NCBI RefSeq assembly: GCF_041431135.1
Contig: NZ_CP107799.1
Location: forward strand, 3,658,001-3,722,000
DNA length: 64,000 bases
Reading direction: 5' to 3'
Source: Streptomyces sp. NBC_00554
Lineage (GTDB): Bacteria > Actinomycetota > Actinomycetes > Streptomycetales > Streptomycetaceae
The position numbers and the translations under genes are program-made. The notes beneath the pieces were generated by a model. It ran no database searches. It saw nothing but the letters and a program-made list of their open reading frames with translations, and was not told the DNA's origin. Every line of letters starts with the position of its first letter. Position 1 is the first letter of the stretch. Shown here piece after piece: positions 26,181 to 33,388 of the stretch.

Positions 26181-26229
26181 GGGTTGTGAGCACGGCTTGA
26201 CGTGGGTCACCAAGCCGTGTTGACCGACC
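26181..26229 (+). repeat. Island palindromic element, copy D
   Basis: A 49-bp copy with diverged outer arms (GGGTTGTGAG, GACCGACC) but an intact inner stem, CACGGCTTG with CAAGCCGTG. The A-C mismatch seen at position 12 of other copies is restored to A-T here. It lies 52 bp beyond the stop of the HEAT-like gene. Confidence 0.88.
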
Positions 26230-26281
26230 CGTGTCTGTCGCCGCCGACAGGAGCGCCCCGGGGGAGCCTGCGCTGAACGGG

Positions 26282-27058
26282 TCAGAACGGAGGCTCGTCT
26301 ATGAAGCCCCCGGTCCAGTCGCCGCCGCGGAGATGTTGAGTGCGTGCGGCAATGTCGGCGGCGGTCTCCAGTGCGGTGGTCTCGTATCCCCAGTTCCTGA
26401 GTGCGTCCAGGCAGCGGCTACGGCTGTAGCGGTCGGTGCTGTCAGTCAGGAGGCGACGGACGTGGCGTCCAACGTCGTCCCGGTGGCAGGTGAGGTCGGG
26501 ATGCTCGATCAACGGGACGGCGGCAGTGACGGCGGCATCACGCACGTCTGTGTCTTCGTCACCCAGGAAGGGGGAAACGGCCCGATAGAACGCGGGGTGG
26601 TGGTCCCGAAAGGCGCGCATTTCGGGATAGTCGGCGAGGTAGTCGCCGTTGAAGCCGCGTCCGCCGATGGCAAGGCACTCGTCATCGGCATCGTAGGCAA
26701 GTGATCCGAGCCAATTCAGCAGGGTCGCACGGACTGGATTGCCCGTTTCCGGATCAGTCCGTCGGTCCGGTCCGACGGTCGTCGTGGAGGGGTGGGCAAG
26801 GACCGCGGCCACATAGCGGGCCACAGGGAGAGTGGCTTCGTAGAAGCTGTTCTGGTGGCATACCGGCTCCAGCTCGCTGATAGCCCTGATCTGGATCGCC
26901 GGGTTGAGGTCGAGAACGCGAGCCAGGGCGGCGGGGAGGAATCCGCCATCCCCTCTGGCCGTGCCGAGTGACGCCCAATCCGTGCCGTCCAGCAACGCCT
27001 GGTGGTGGGGTAGTCCATCGGAGGTGTAGCCGCCACTCTCCTGATTCTCGCTGGTCAC
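26282..27058 (-). CDS. HEAT-like helical repeat protein
   Basis: A 258-residue soluble protein from GTG 27058. The C-terminal two thirds are alpha-helical repeats with HEAT character (FLGDEDTDVRDAAVTAAVPLIEHPDL; RHVRRLLTDSTDRYSRSRCLDALRNWGYET), and the N-terminal part is similar (FLPAALARVLDLNPAIQIRAISELEP). Such scaffolds bind proteins or peptides; no catalytic motif is seen. The start is chosen to exclude a low-complexity extension (27059-27163) reaching into copy E. Copy D is 52 bp beyond the stop. Its partner is unknown. Confidence 0.75.
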   Translation of the reverse strand: MTSENQESGGYTSDGLPHHQALLDGTDWASLGTARGDGGFLPAALARVLDLNPAIQIRAISELEPVCHQNSFYEATLPVARYVAAVLAHPSTTTVGPDRRTDPETGNPVRATLLNWLGSLAYDADDECLAIGGRGFNGDYLADYPEMRAFRDHHPAFYRAVSPFLGDEDTDVRDAAVTAAVPLIEHPDLTCHRDDVGRHVRRLLTDSTDRYSRSRCLDALRNWGYETTALETAADIAARTQHLRGGDWTGGFIDEPPF

Positions 27059-27140
27059 GAGGCAAAGATTACGACGCTTGGCGCATCGCCCGGGCGTGCC
27101 TTGCGGCCGGCCACTGGGCAGTCTGGGCTCTGGTGCAAAT

Positions 27141-27189
27141 GGTCTGTGAGCACGGCTTGACATGGGCCATCAAACCCACAGCAACGACA
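27141..27189 (+). repeat. Island palindromic element, copy E (right arm decayed)
   Basis: The left arm GGTCTGTGAGCACGGCTTGA is intact; the right arm (CATCAAACCCACAGCAACGACA) has lost most pairing. It lies 148 bp from the stop of the two-helix membrane gene and 82 bp upstream of the HEAT-like gene start. Confidence 0.8.
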
Positions 27190-27337
27190 GCGTCGCTTAA
27201 CGCTGACTGATCTCGTGTGATGGGTAGGTCGGTGGACGAAGCAATTAGGTGTGGTTGTGTGGTCAAGTCCAGCATGCTCGGCCCAACTAACCGAGCGCGC
27301 ATTGTGCAGGTCTCGCGTCACTTGCGTGTTACTGAGG

Positions 27338-28384
27338 CTAGACCGCAGCTGTGGCCAACGCTCCCGGTCTGGCTGGCTGTGCATGGCACGAGGCCGCCCA
27401 CTCGCCCAGAGCGTTCCCTAGCTCATTCGAGAGCTTAGCCAGGTAGTCGTCGGGGTTGTCGGCGGCGGTTCTCGCAGCTGCTTGCAGGCTCTCCATGGTC
27501 ACCATCTCCATCTTCGGCCCGTGCACGAATTGCTTGACGCCGAAGTCCCCCAACCGCCCGATGATCTTTCCGATGAACTTGCCGATGCACCCTTTGACCT
27601 CTGGGCTGGGATCCCCATCCCAGATCGCGTAAAGGCGCACTGCCACCGACCGCAGAGCTCCTTCCTCGGCTGGGCCAGACATGGTCATTCTCACCAAGGC
27701 TTCAACGATCAGTAGTTTCGTTTTCGGGCTGAACGTTGGATCCCAGCAGCCGTCCACCACACGGGGCCAGTGCAGGGATTGGCAGGTGTCAAGTCTGGTC
27801 GCATTTCGGCAGAGCAGTTCTGCAGCGACAAGTCGTGCGCCGGGGGAGGCGGATCTGAGAGCCGCATCGATCACGAGGATGGCTGTTTCGTGCGAGACCC
27901 TGGGCGACCTTTCGTCTCCATCTCGAAGCTCGGGCCGGCTCCCATCGGGCTCGCAGGACCACAGATCCACAAGGAGAACCACCGCAAGCTCCGCCTGGTC
28001 AAGCCTTGTCAGCGCCAAGAGCCCCGAGGCCAATGCCGCTGGGTGCGCAGGCCCTGAATCACGGGGCGAGACGAGTTGCCCGGCACGCATCGCCGCGTCG
28101 AGCCGTAACTGCCGTTGCTGCTCGTCTTGTTCGTTCTCCAGTCGCCGTTCCGTCTGGAGGTTGATTCCGTATCCGATCAGCGACACCGATGCGGTGACCA
28201 GTACTCCGATGTACGTGAGGATGGCTGCCAGCTGTGACGAGTCGCCGGTGCCGAGGAGTTGGCCGTGCAGCAGCACGGCAGGCAAAAGAAGCGCAGCGAG
28301 CACGGTGCCGCACGATAGGAGAGTGATCGTCTTTGGTCTCTTGCTCACGACGAGCCTCCATCTCTGAGGCCACGAGCGATTCAT
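27338..28384 (-). CDS. Membrane-anchored helical protein, unknown function
   Basis: A 348-residue protein with two transmembrane helices (about residues 20-40, TLLSCGTVLAALLLPAVLL, and 50-70, AAILTYIGVLVTASVSLIGYGI). A Glu/Gln/Arg-rich segment (LQTERRLENEQDEQQRQLRLD, coiled-coil-like) follows, then a helical cytoplasmic domain with HEAT-like hairpins (AILVIDAALRSASPGARLVAAELLCRNA; KTKLLIVEALVRMTM). The arrangement, two helices then coiled coil, resembles membrane sensor scaffolds in accessory islands. I do not recognise the family. Copies E and F flank the gene. Confidence 0.75.
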   Translation of the reverse strand: MNRSWPQRWRLVVSKRPKTITLLSCGTVLAALLLPAVLLHGQLLGTGDSSQLAAILTYIGVLVTASVSLIGYGINLQTERRLENEQDEQQRQLRLDAAMRAGQLVSPRDSGPAHPAALASGLLALTRLDQAELAVVLLVDLWSCEPDGSRPELRDGDERSPRVSHETAILVIDAALRSASPGARLVAAELLCRNATRLDTCQSLHWPRVVDGCWDPTFSPKTKLLIVEALVRMTMSGPAEEGALRSVAVRLYAIWDGDPSPEVKGCIGKFIGKIIGRLGDFGVKQFVHGPKMEMVTMESLQAAARTAADNPDDYLAKLSNELGNALGEWAASCHAQPARPGALATAAV

Positions 28385-28527
28385 GGTTCCTCATGATGGT
28401 GTGGACGAAACGTGACGCCCAGCAGAAGGTAGGAAATGCTCCGTTTCATCGGCTAGTGAGATCGACAATTGGTTCGCAACCAGCCACTTATTCGCCATTT
28501 CCGGAATCAGTGGCTCCACTAACAAAG

Positions 28528-28576
28528 AGTTTGTGAGCACGGCTTGGTCTGGATCATCAAGCCGCGTTCACAGACC
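28528..28576 (+). repeat. Island palindromic element, copy F
   Basis: A 49-bp copy with left arm ending TGTGAGCACGGCTTGG and right arm TCAAGCCGCGTTCACAGACC, followed by TCATCC. It starts 20 bp beyond the stop of the Mrr-TerD gene, the tightest spacing in the array. Confidence 0.9.
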
Positions 28577-28596
28577 TCATCCATACCCAGGCTGAC

Positions 28597-30657
28597 CTAC
28601 TCCACATCGATGCCGTAGTCCTGAACGAGTTCCTCCAGGCCACCCGTGTAGCCCTTGCCGCCAAGGACGAACTCCCAGTCTCCGCTGGCCCTTCGGCGGA
28701 AGGAACCGAGGACCAAGGCGGTTTCGAGCGGTCGGCCGTCAGAGACCTCAAGCCGTCCCAGCTCCGACATCACCGGATCGAGCAGCCGGATACAGGCATC
28801 CGTGAATCCCGAGAGATCCGCGTCCGGGTTGACCTCCGGATCGATGGCCGCCACCAGCACGAACCGATCAGCCTCCACCGGCAGCCCGTCGAAGGCGACA
28901 CAGATCGCAGCCTTGTCAGGCGCCACCGCGGGAAGGGCACGCACGGAGCCGTCGGGAGTCTGTGGATTGTTGAAAAAGACGAAGTGATCGTCGCTGAGGA
29001 CGCGATTGCCATGGCAGACGAGCGCGCACACGTCCAAGGCGACGCTTCCGGCCCACGACATTCCCAGCACGTTGTAGTCGTCGGGGAGCCGAGTGTTCGG
29101 GTCCGTCGGGGTCGGCTGCGGGAAGGCTTGACGACCACCCTCGCCCAATCGTCCGCGCAGTCCGTGACGATGCAACAGGTCGACGAGTTCCGTGCCCGAG
29201 ATCAGCTCCAACGGCTTGCCGTTGGCGAAGGTATGTGAGCCGGGGCCGAACCCTGACGTCGTCACCAGGACGCCTTTGTTGGCGCCCGCACCCTGCGCAG
29301 TCCCGTACAAGTCACGCACGGCAGTGGGCGGCACCGTGTTGCGGTAGCGCTTCACCTGTACGACGATCTTGCCGCCTCGGATCGGTGTCGGATCCAGCGC
29401 GTCGACGTCCACACCTCCATCGCCTGAGCGCTGGGTCGTCACCGCCTGCATTCCCATGGCCCGGAAGAGATCAGCAACGAGATTCTCGAATTCCACCGGG
29501 TCCATGTCGTACAGGTCCGGTTCCTCGTCGCTGCCGTGGGCGACAACGCGGTTTCCGACGTCTTGTGGCCTGCGGCTCGGCCGTACCGGTGTGAGTTGGT
29601 CCGGCCTGGTTGAAAGCTGCCCTCTCAGGGCGCCGGCCAGACAACTCCCTGCATCCACCTGCGCCAAGTGCAAGTCACGAAACGAAGAGCGTGAGGCCAT
29701 GACCGTCGCGAGGAAGATGTGGCCCGGTCGGCCCGTCGTGGGGTCATGTCCGTCAACGAACCCGTTCAGGGCCACTGACTCCAGCGCCCCTTGTTCGTCC
29801 GCGGCGAAGAGCTCGTGCAGGACAAGCAACATGCACTGCGCGAGCATCTCCTTGTACAGAGCCCGCCGCTGGCTTTCCGGGCGGGGGGTCTCCTTGTCCT
29901 GGTCGGTCCCGAACATGTACCGAACGGACTTGATCGCAGGGACGATGTCGTAGGAGGGCAACTCCCAGTCGAGCACCAGCTGTCGGGCAGCGGAGTCGTA
30001 CGCGGCCGCTATCTGTCGTGGGAAGCCCTCAGGCCACGCCGTTGAGGAATAGAGAGCAGCTGAGAAGTACTCGACCGCGGAATCGGGATCTCGGCGCCTC
30101 ACGCCTTCGGATATCGCGACCACGCCGGCGTTGTGCTCACGCACCTCGGCCAGCTGGGCGTCGACCCACTGTTGGTACTCACGCTGATACGAGGCCAGTT
30201 GCTGTTGACGGTGAGCCTCCGCTGCCTGTGCAGCCTGCAGGTCCCGCTCGAAACGCGCCCGCGCCTCGGCTTGAGCATGAGCCCGGCGACTCGCCGTCCA
30301 ACCACTCTGCGTTTGGTACTGATTGACATCCGGCATGGGCAGCGGCTGCGCCAACGGACCTGGAGCGAAAGGCTGAACGACCTCGGCTCGCTTGAGCGAG
30401 GACGCCCTGAAAGCCGGAGCGTCGCAACCTGAAGCGAGAAGGCTTTGCAGTGCCGCTACCTCTGCGTCCAGCTCCTCCGTGCGACGCAACGCATCTGCCT
30501 GCCTGTACTCGCGATGGCTTTGGGCAGCTCGCCGCTGGTAAGCCCGCGCTTGCTGAGCTTCTTGTCTCCGCTGCCTGGTCTCGGCTTCCGACTGGCGCTG
30601 CTGCTGCCGTTGCACCTCAGCCCACGCGCCGACAAAACCGGTAGAACGACGACTCAT
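28597..30657 (-). CDS. Coiled-coil / Mrr-type endonuclease / TerD fusion protein
   Basis: A 686-residue three-part protein. Residues 1-220 are Gln/Arg/Glu-rich coiled coil (WAEVQRQQQRQSEAETRQRRQEAQQ). Residues 220-380 form an unassigned helical region. Residues 385-500 are an Mrr_cat/restriction-endonuclease fold: DPVEFENLVADLFRAMG, GDGGVDVDAL (metal Asp), and KIVVQVKRY with Q434 and K436 as the QxK motif. Residues 520-686 match TerD (LGMSWAGSVALDVCALV, LSDDHFVFFNN, PLETALVLGSFRRR, VLGGKGYTGGLEELVQDYG). TerD domains bind calcium and act in stress and phage responses. The ATG at 30657 has GGGGAGGG 10 bp upstream. A DNA-cleaving, stress- or phage-responsive role is inferred. Confidence 0.85.
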   Translation of the reverse strand: MSRRSTGFVGAWAEVQRQQQRQSEAETRQRRQEAQQARAYQRRAAQSHREYRQADALRRTEELDAEVAALQSLLASGCDAPAFRASSLKRAEVVQPFAPGPLAQPLPMPDVNQYQTQSGWTASRRAHAQAEARARFERDLQAAQAAEAHRQQQLASYQREYQQWVDAQLAEVREHNAGVVAISEGVRRRDPDSAVEYFSAALYSSTAWPEGFPRQIAAAYDSAARQLVLDWELPSYDIVPAIKSVRYMFGTDQDKETPRPESQRRALYKEMLAQCMLLVLHELFAADEQGALESVALNGFVDGHDPTTGRPGHIFLATVMASRSSFRDLHLAQVDAGSCLAGALRGQLSTRPDQLTPVRPSRRPQDVGNRVVAHGSDEEPDLYDMDPVEFENLVADLFRAMGMQAVTTQRSGDGGVDVDALDPTPIRGGKIVVQVKRYRNTVPPTAVRDLYGTAQGAGANKGVLVTTSGFGPGSHTFANGKPLELISGTELVDLLHRHGLRGRLGEGGRQAFPQPTPTDPNTRLPDDYNVLGMSWAGSVALDVCALVCHGNRVLSDDHFVFFNNPQTPDGSVRALPAVAPDKAAICVAFDGLPVEADRFVLVAAIDPEVNPDADLSGFTDACIRLLDPVMSELGRLEVSDGRPLETALVLGSFRRRASGDWEFVLGGKGYTGGLEELVQDYGIDVE

Positions 30658-30996
30658 TTGCTGCAGGCCCTCCCCAGGACATTGGCAGCCGAAAGACACT
30701 TCGGTTGTCCCCACAACCAACTGTGACGAGACGACTCTATCCAGCAACTGCCGCCGCGCATATGCATTCGCCAAAGGCTGGGTGGAGATCCGACTCTGCA
30801 GGTCAACTCATTGGACGCGCCTGAAGCTGCGGCACACGGCACTGTCCAAGTGGCCGCTCCTCGGACCGTCGAGTCCGCGAATGGATGACCAATCAGAGGC
30901 TGCCTGGTACTTCGGATGGATACCTCTTGGCTCTGCGGTGTCGCCGGCCCGAACCGCGGGCATGGAAAGCCCGCAACGACCCGCTGGGCGAGGAGC

Positions 30997-31101
30997 ATGG
31001 GCATGCGGCGGCGGTCTCAGGCCCGCACAGGTGCGGGAGTCTCCTGCTTATTGGCTGCCATAGCGGTGCTCCTGGGCCCGGTATCAAGTGAGCCCCGCTG
31101 A
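30997..31101 (+). CDS. Possible small hydrophobic peptide
   Basis: 34 codons. The Arg-rich N-terminus (MGMRRRSQARTG) is followed by a hydrophobic stretch (VSCLLAAIAVLLGPV) and a short polar end. AGGAG ends 1 bp before the ATG at 30997, which is too close for an ideal site; a second ATG two codons on (31003) would be spaced better. A hairpin begins directly after the stop. The layout fits a small membrane peptide or the remnant of a signal peptide from a lost gene. The call is tentative. Confidence 0.3.
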   Translation: MGMRRRSQARTGAGVSCLLAAIAVLLGPVSSEPR

Positions 31102-31125
31102 CAGACTCTGTCCGCACAGAGTCTG
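31102..31125. terminator. Perfect hairpin after the small ORF
   Basis: CAGACTCTGT, a 4-nt CCGC loop, and the exact complement ACAGAGTCTG. It begins at the small ORF's stop and contains CAGAC, but otherwise does not resemble the 49-bp element. Confidence 0.55.
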
Positions 31126-31205
31126 CGGACGCCTGAGTCGAACTGCTCCTCGACATCATGGCGCGCTACAACCTCATGGCGGGCTGCGGCCTTGTGAACG
31201 ACGGC

Positions 31206-31859
31206 TCAGGACACCGCAGGCAATGAAGCGACGCAAGGGACCGCGGAGTTGGGGTCGAAGCCCGCGAACGCCAGCCCGATGACGAAGCCCGCCACCTCTT
31301 CCAGCTGGTGGGCGCGGTCCAGCGTCCCGAGTACCGCCGGTGTCCCGCCGACGCCACGCACCAGTTCGCCGACGGTGTGGAGTGCCGCCGTATCGTCGCC
31401 GCACATCGCGACGGTCACGCGGGTTCGGTCAGGGTCGGGAGAGCTCGTCCACTGGTCGGCGGGAAAGAGGTGGAACGCCTTCACGACGTGGGCGCCTGGG
31501 GCGAGTTCGGCGATCCGCCCCGCCATCGACTCGCCGGGTTCGGTGAGCAGAGTGCCGACACCGTGTGCGACGGCGTTCGTGGGATCGATCAACGGCGTCC
31601 CCTCGAGGACGCCGTCAGGCGCACCCGCCGATCGCAGCATGTCCTCGACGCCGTCCCATGACACGGCGAGCAGTACGGCATCGCGCCCGATGGCCACCTC
31701 GCGTGGCGCGACGGCGAGCACTCCGTGGCCCAGCCGCTCGGCAAGCTTCTCCGCCTTGAGCTGCGACCGTCCGCCGATCGCCACCTCGTGCCCCGCACGC
31801 GCCCAGCCCTCGCCCAGGGCCGCCGCCAGTGTCCCCGTTCCCAGGATCCCGATTCGCAT
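31206..31859 (-). CDS. NADPH/F420-dependent oxidoreductase (F420_oxidored family)
   Basis: A 217-residue Rossmann protein. GILGTGTLAAALGEGWARAGHEVAIGGRS gives the glycine-rich loop and NADP-type GGRS (about residues 4-32); ILGTG-type start, VVKAFHLFPADQW and VRGVGGTPAVLG complete the F420_oxidored/ProC-like pattern seen in F420:NADPH reductases and related small dehydrogenases. The exact substrate cannot be assigned. It is divergent from an HxlR regulator, with a perfect 24-bp palindrome between them, so it is very probably the regulator's target. Confidence 0.85.
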   Translation of the reverse strand: MRIGILGTGTLAAALGEGWARAGHEVAIGGRSQLKAEKLAERLGHGVLAVAPREVAIGRDAVLLAVSWDGVEDMLRSAGAPDGVLEGTPLIDPTNAVAHGVGTLLTEPGESMAGRIAELAPGAHVVKAFHLFPADQWTSSPDPDRTRVTVAMCGDDTAALHTVGELVRGVGGTPAVLGTLDRAHQLEEVAGFVIGLAFAGFDPNSAVPCVASLPAVS

Positions 31860-31920
31860 CGTCGCTGCCTCTCAAGCAGTAGCAAGCAGTAGCCAGTAGG
31901 GCAGTTACGGTAAGGAAGGC

Positions 31921-31944
31921 GTTACGCACCGATCGGTGCGTAAC
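31921..31944. promoter_or_regulatory. Perfect 24-bp palindrome, likely HxlR operator
   Basis: Half-site GTTACGCACCGA is followed directly by its exact complement. It lies 61 bp upstream of the oxidoreductase start and 24 bp upstream of the HxlR start at 31969. HxlR/MarR-like dimers bind such dyads; the pairing to this regulator is inferred from position. Confidence 0.75.
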
Positions 31945-31968
31945 CAACGCGCGAGGATGGGCGGCGAG

Positions 31969-32346
31969 ATGACTGATCGCGAAGCCCACTGCTACGAGTT
32001 GGTCGCCGACTGCCGTCTGCGTGCGGCCACCGATCTCTTCGCCCACACCTGGGATCCCGTTGTGCTGGCGGCTCTTCGCACGGGACCGCGCCGACGCCGC
32101 GCACTGCGTACCGAGATCGGCGGCATCAGCGACAAGGTCCTGACCGATACCTTGCACCGCTTGCTCGCCGCCGGCCTGGTCGACCGTCACGCACACGCCG
32201 AGGCGCCACCTCGTGTCGAGTACGGCCTGACCAGTCTGGGACAGAGCCTCGTCGAGGGCCCGATGACGGCGCTCGGACGCTGGGCCGTCGAGCACGGCGA
32301 CGAGCTTCTCGAAGCCCAGGAAAGCGCGGCACGGACGCCTGGATGA
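31969..32346 (+). CDS. HxlR-family transcriptional regulator
   Basis: A 125-residue winged-helix protein. ATDLFAHTWDPVVLAALRTGPRRRRALRTEIGGISDKVLTDTLHRLLAAGLVDR is the HxlR pattern (WxxxIL..L..G..RF..L...I.GIS.K.L...L..L...GL), followed by the wing PPRVEYGLTSLGQSL. The cysteine at position 12 of the segment HCYELVADCRLR may be redox-active, as in some HxlR proteins. The ATG at 31969 keeps the palindrome upstream of the coding region; an in-frame ATG lies at 31957. It presumably controls itself and the divergent oxidoreductase. Confidence 0.87.
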   Translation: MTDREAHCYELVADCRLRAATDLFAHTWDPVVLAALRTGPRRRRALRTEIGGISDKVLTDTLHRLLAAGLVDRHAHAEAPPRVEYGLTSLGQSLVEGPMTALGRWAVEHGDELLEAQESAARTPG

Positions 32347-32425
32347 CGTACCTCTCCCTGCCAACTGGGCCTGTCCGGTGGGGCCGTACGACACCACGCA
32401 TACGCGGATGAGCGGCCGCACGACG

Positions 32426-33283
32426 CTACGCAGACGGGTGGACGGTACCCATCAGCGCCGCCGCCGCACTCGCCCGCGTTCCTTCGGCCGGTTCAGTGCC
32501 GCCGGCGAGATAGATCACGAGGGTCTGTTCCGGCTGTTCGGCCAGGTGGAAGGCGGTGTAGGCGTAGTCGACCGGTTCGCGGCCCGGGTGCCGTAGCCGT
32601 TTCCGTCCGCTGTGCCGGGGCTGCACCTCGTACTGGGCCCACCAGGCCCGTGCTTGCGGGCTGCCCTCGTGCAACTCTTCGATCAGCCGGGTGAAGCGCG
32701 GGTCGGTGGGATGGCGTCCGGCCAGTGTCCGGAGCCGGGCGAGCAGACCTCGGGCCTCCGGCTCCCAGTCGACCAGCACATCCCGGGCGACGGGCTCGAG
32801 GAAGACCCAGCGGACGAAGTTCGCCGGGCTGTCGTCCTCGGTGATGAGGTTCGGGAACAGCTGGTCGGCGGCCTGGTTGTGGCTGAGGACGTCGTAGTTG
32901 CCGTCGATGATGTACGCGGGGTGCGGCTGCAACAGGAGCGGGACGGCCGCCACTTCGGGTGTGAGGGGTTCGGATGCCTCGGCTTCCGCCGGTGGTGCGT
33001 GACCGGCGAGCTGGAGCAGATGCCCGCGCTCGTGCCGGTTCAGCCGCAGTACCGAGGCGAGGGACTCGAATACCTGCTCCGAGGCGCGGATCTCCCGCCC
33101 TTGCTCCAGGTACGTGTACCAGGTGGCGCTGATCCCGGCGAGCAGGGCGAGTTCCTCCCGCCGCAGCCCCGGCGTCCGGCGGCGACCGGTCCCCGGCAGG
33201 CCGACCTCGTCCGGAGTGACGCGCTCTCTGCGGCTGCGTAGGAACGCGGCCAGTTCCTGACGGCGGTCCGGCTGTTTCGGCAT
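32426..33283 (-). CDS. XRE/MmyB-type regulator (divergent from SDR)
   Basis: A 285-residue regulator. The N-terminal helix-turn-helix (about residues 10-85: RTPGLRREELALLAGISATWYTYLEQGREIRASEQVFESLASVLRL) is the streptomycete XRE form, and a PAS-like MmyB ligand-binding domain follows (YIIDGNYDVLSHNQAADQLFP ... FVRWVFLEPVARDVLVDWEPEA). MmyB domains are thought to bind fatty-acid-like ligands, and these regulators commonly control a divergent short-chain dehydrogenase, which is the arrangement here. Possible operator repeats lie at 33304-33336. Confidence 0.9.
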   Translation of the reverse strand: MPKQPDRRQELAAFLRSRRERVTPDEVGLPGTGRRRTPGLRREELALLAGISATWYTYLEQGREIRASEQVFESLASVLRLNRHERGHLLQLAGHAPPAEAEASEPLTPEVAAVPLLLQPHPAYIIDGNYDVLSHNQAADQLFPNLITEDDSPANFVRWVFLEPVARDVLVDWEPEARGLLARLRTLAGRHPTDPRFTRLIEELHEGSPQARAWWAQYEVQPRHSGRKRLRHPGREPVDYAYTAFHLAEQPEQTLVIYLAGGTEPAEGTRASAAAALMGTVHPSA

Positions 33284-33303
33284 GGTGTGTGGCAGCCCTT
33301 ATT

Positions 33304-33336
33304 CCAGGATAAATGCGCTCTGGATACCAGGCTAAA
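33304..33336. promoter_or_regulatory. Direct repeat in the XRE-SDR divergent region
   Basis: CCAGGATAAA and CCAGGCTAAA, 23 bp apart start to start, lie in the 105-bp region between the regulator and the SDR gene. Two helical turns of spacing fits a dimeric regulator; the second copy could also overlap an SDR -10 region. Confidence 0.45.
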
Positions 33337-33388
33337 CCCGCCGCACACTGGGTTCAAGTACAGAACACGACTCAAGGAGGAAGGCATC

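Larger units (their letters stand above)
25887..26281. other. Gap with element copy D and shared left flank
   Basis: 395 bp between two minus-strand genes. It contains copy D (26181-26229), the C/D-shared flank (26123-26180) and the open but probably non-coding upstream extension of the 25263-25886 frame. The promoter of that gene must lie here. Confidence 0.6.
30658..31205. other. Right island boundary region
   Basis: 548 bp between the Mrr-TerD gene and the F420-type gene. It holds the Mrr-TerD promoter, a possible 34-codon gene (30997-31101) and a 10-bp-stem hairpin just after it. Other frames here have no recognisable content. No integrase, tRNA or direct repeat marking an integration site is seen. 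Confidence 0.5.

Noticed and set aside
25887..26213. N-terminal extension of the GTDIYGG protein
   Set aside because: The extension translates element copy D and its flank, and the family-like start lies at 25886.
27059..27163. N-terminal extension of the HEAT-like protein
   Set aside because: The translation is basic low-complexity and abuts element copy E; a conserved-looking start occurs at the 27058 GTG.
21307..28576. CRISPR array
   Set aside because: The 49-bp repeats are spaced 1-1.7 kb apart with protein genes between; there are no short uniform spacers and no cas genes.
21307..28576. Classical integron attC sites
   Set aside because: The RYYYAAC/GTTRRRY core boxes are absent, genes occur on both strands, and no tyrosine integrase gene lies in the window. 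The resemblance is only in layout.
31102..31125. Eighth copy of the 49-bp element
   Set aside because: It shares CAGAC with the element arms but nothing else, and has a different stem and loop.
21050..31150. Integrated plasmid or prophage
   Set aside because: No integrase, excisionase, replication, structural or transfer gene, and no tRNA or flanking direct repeat was seen.
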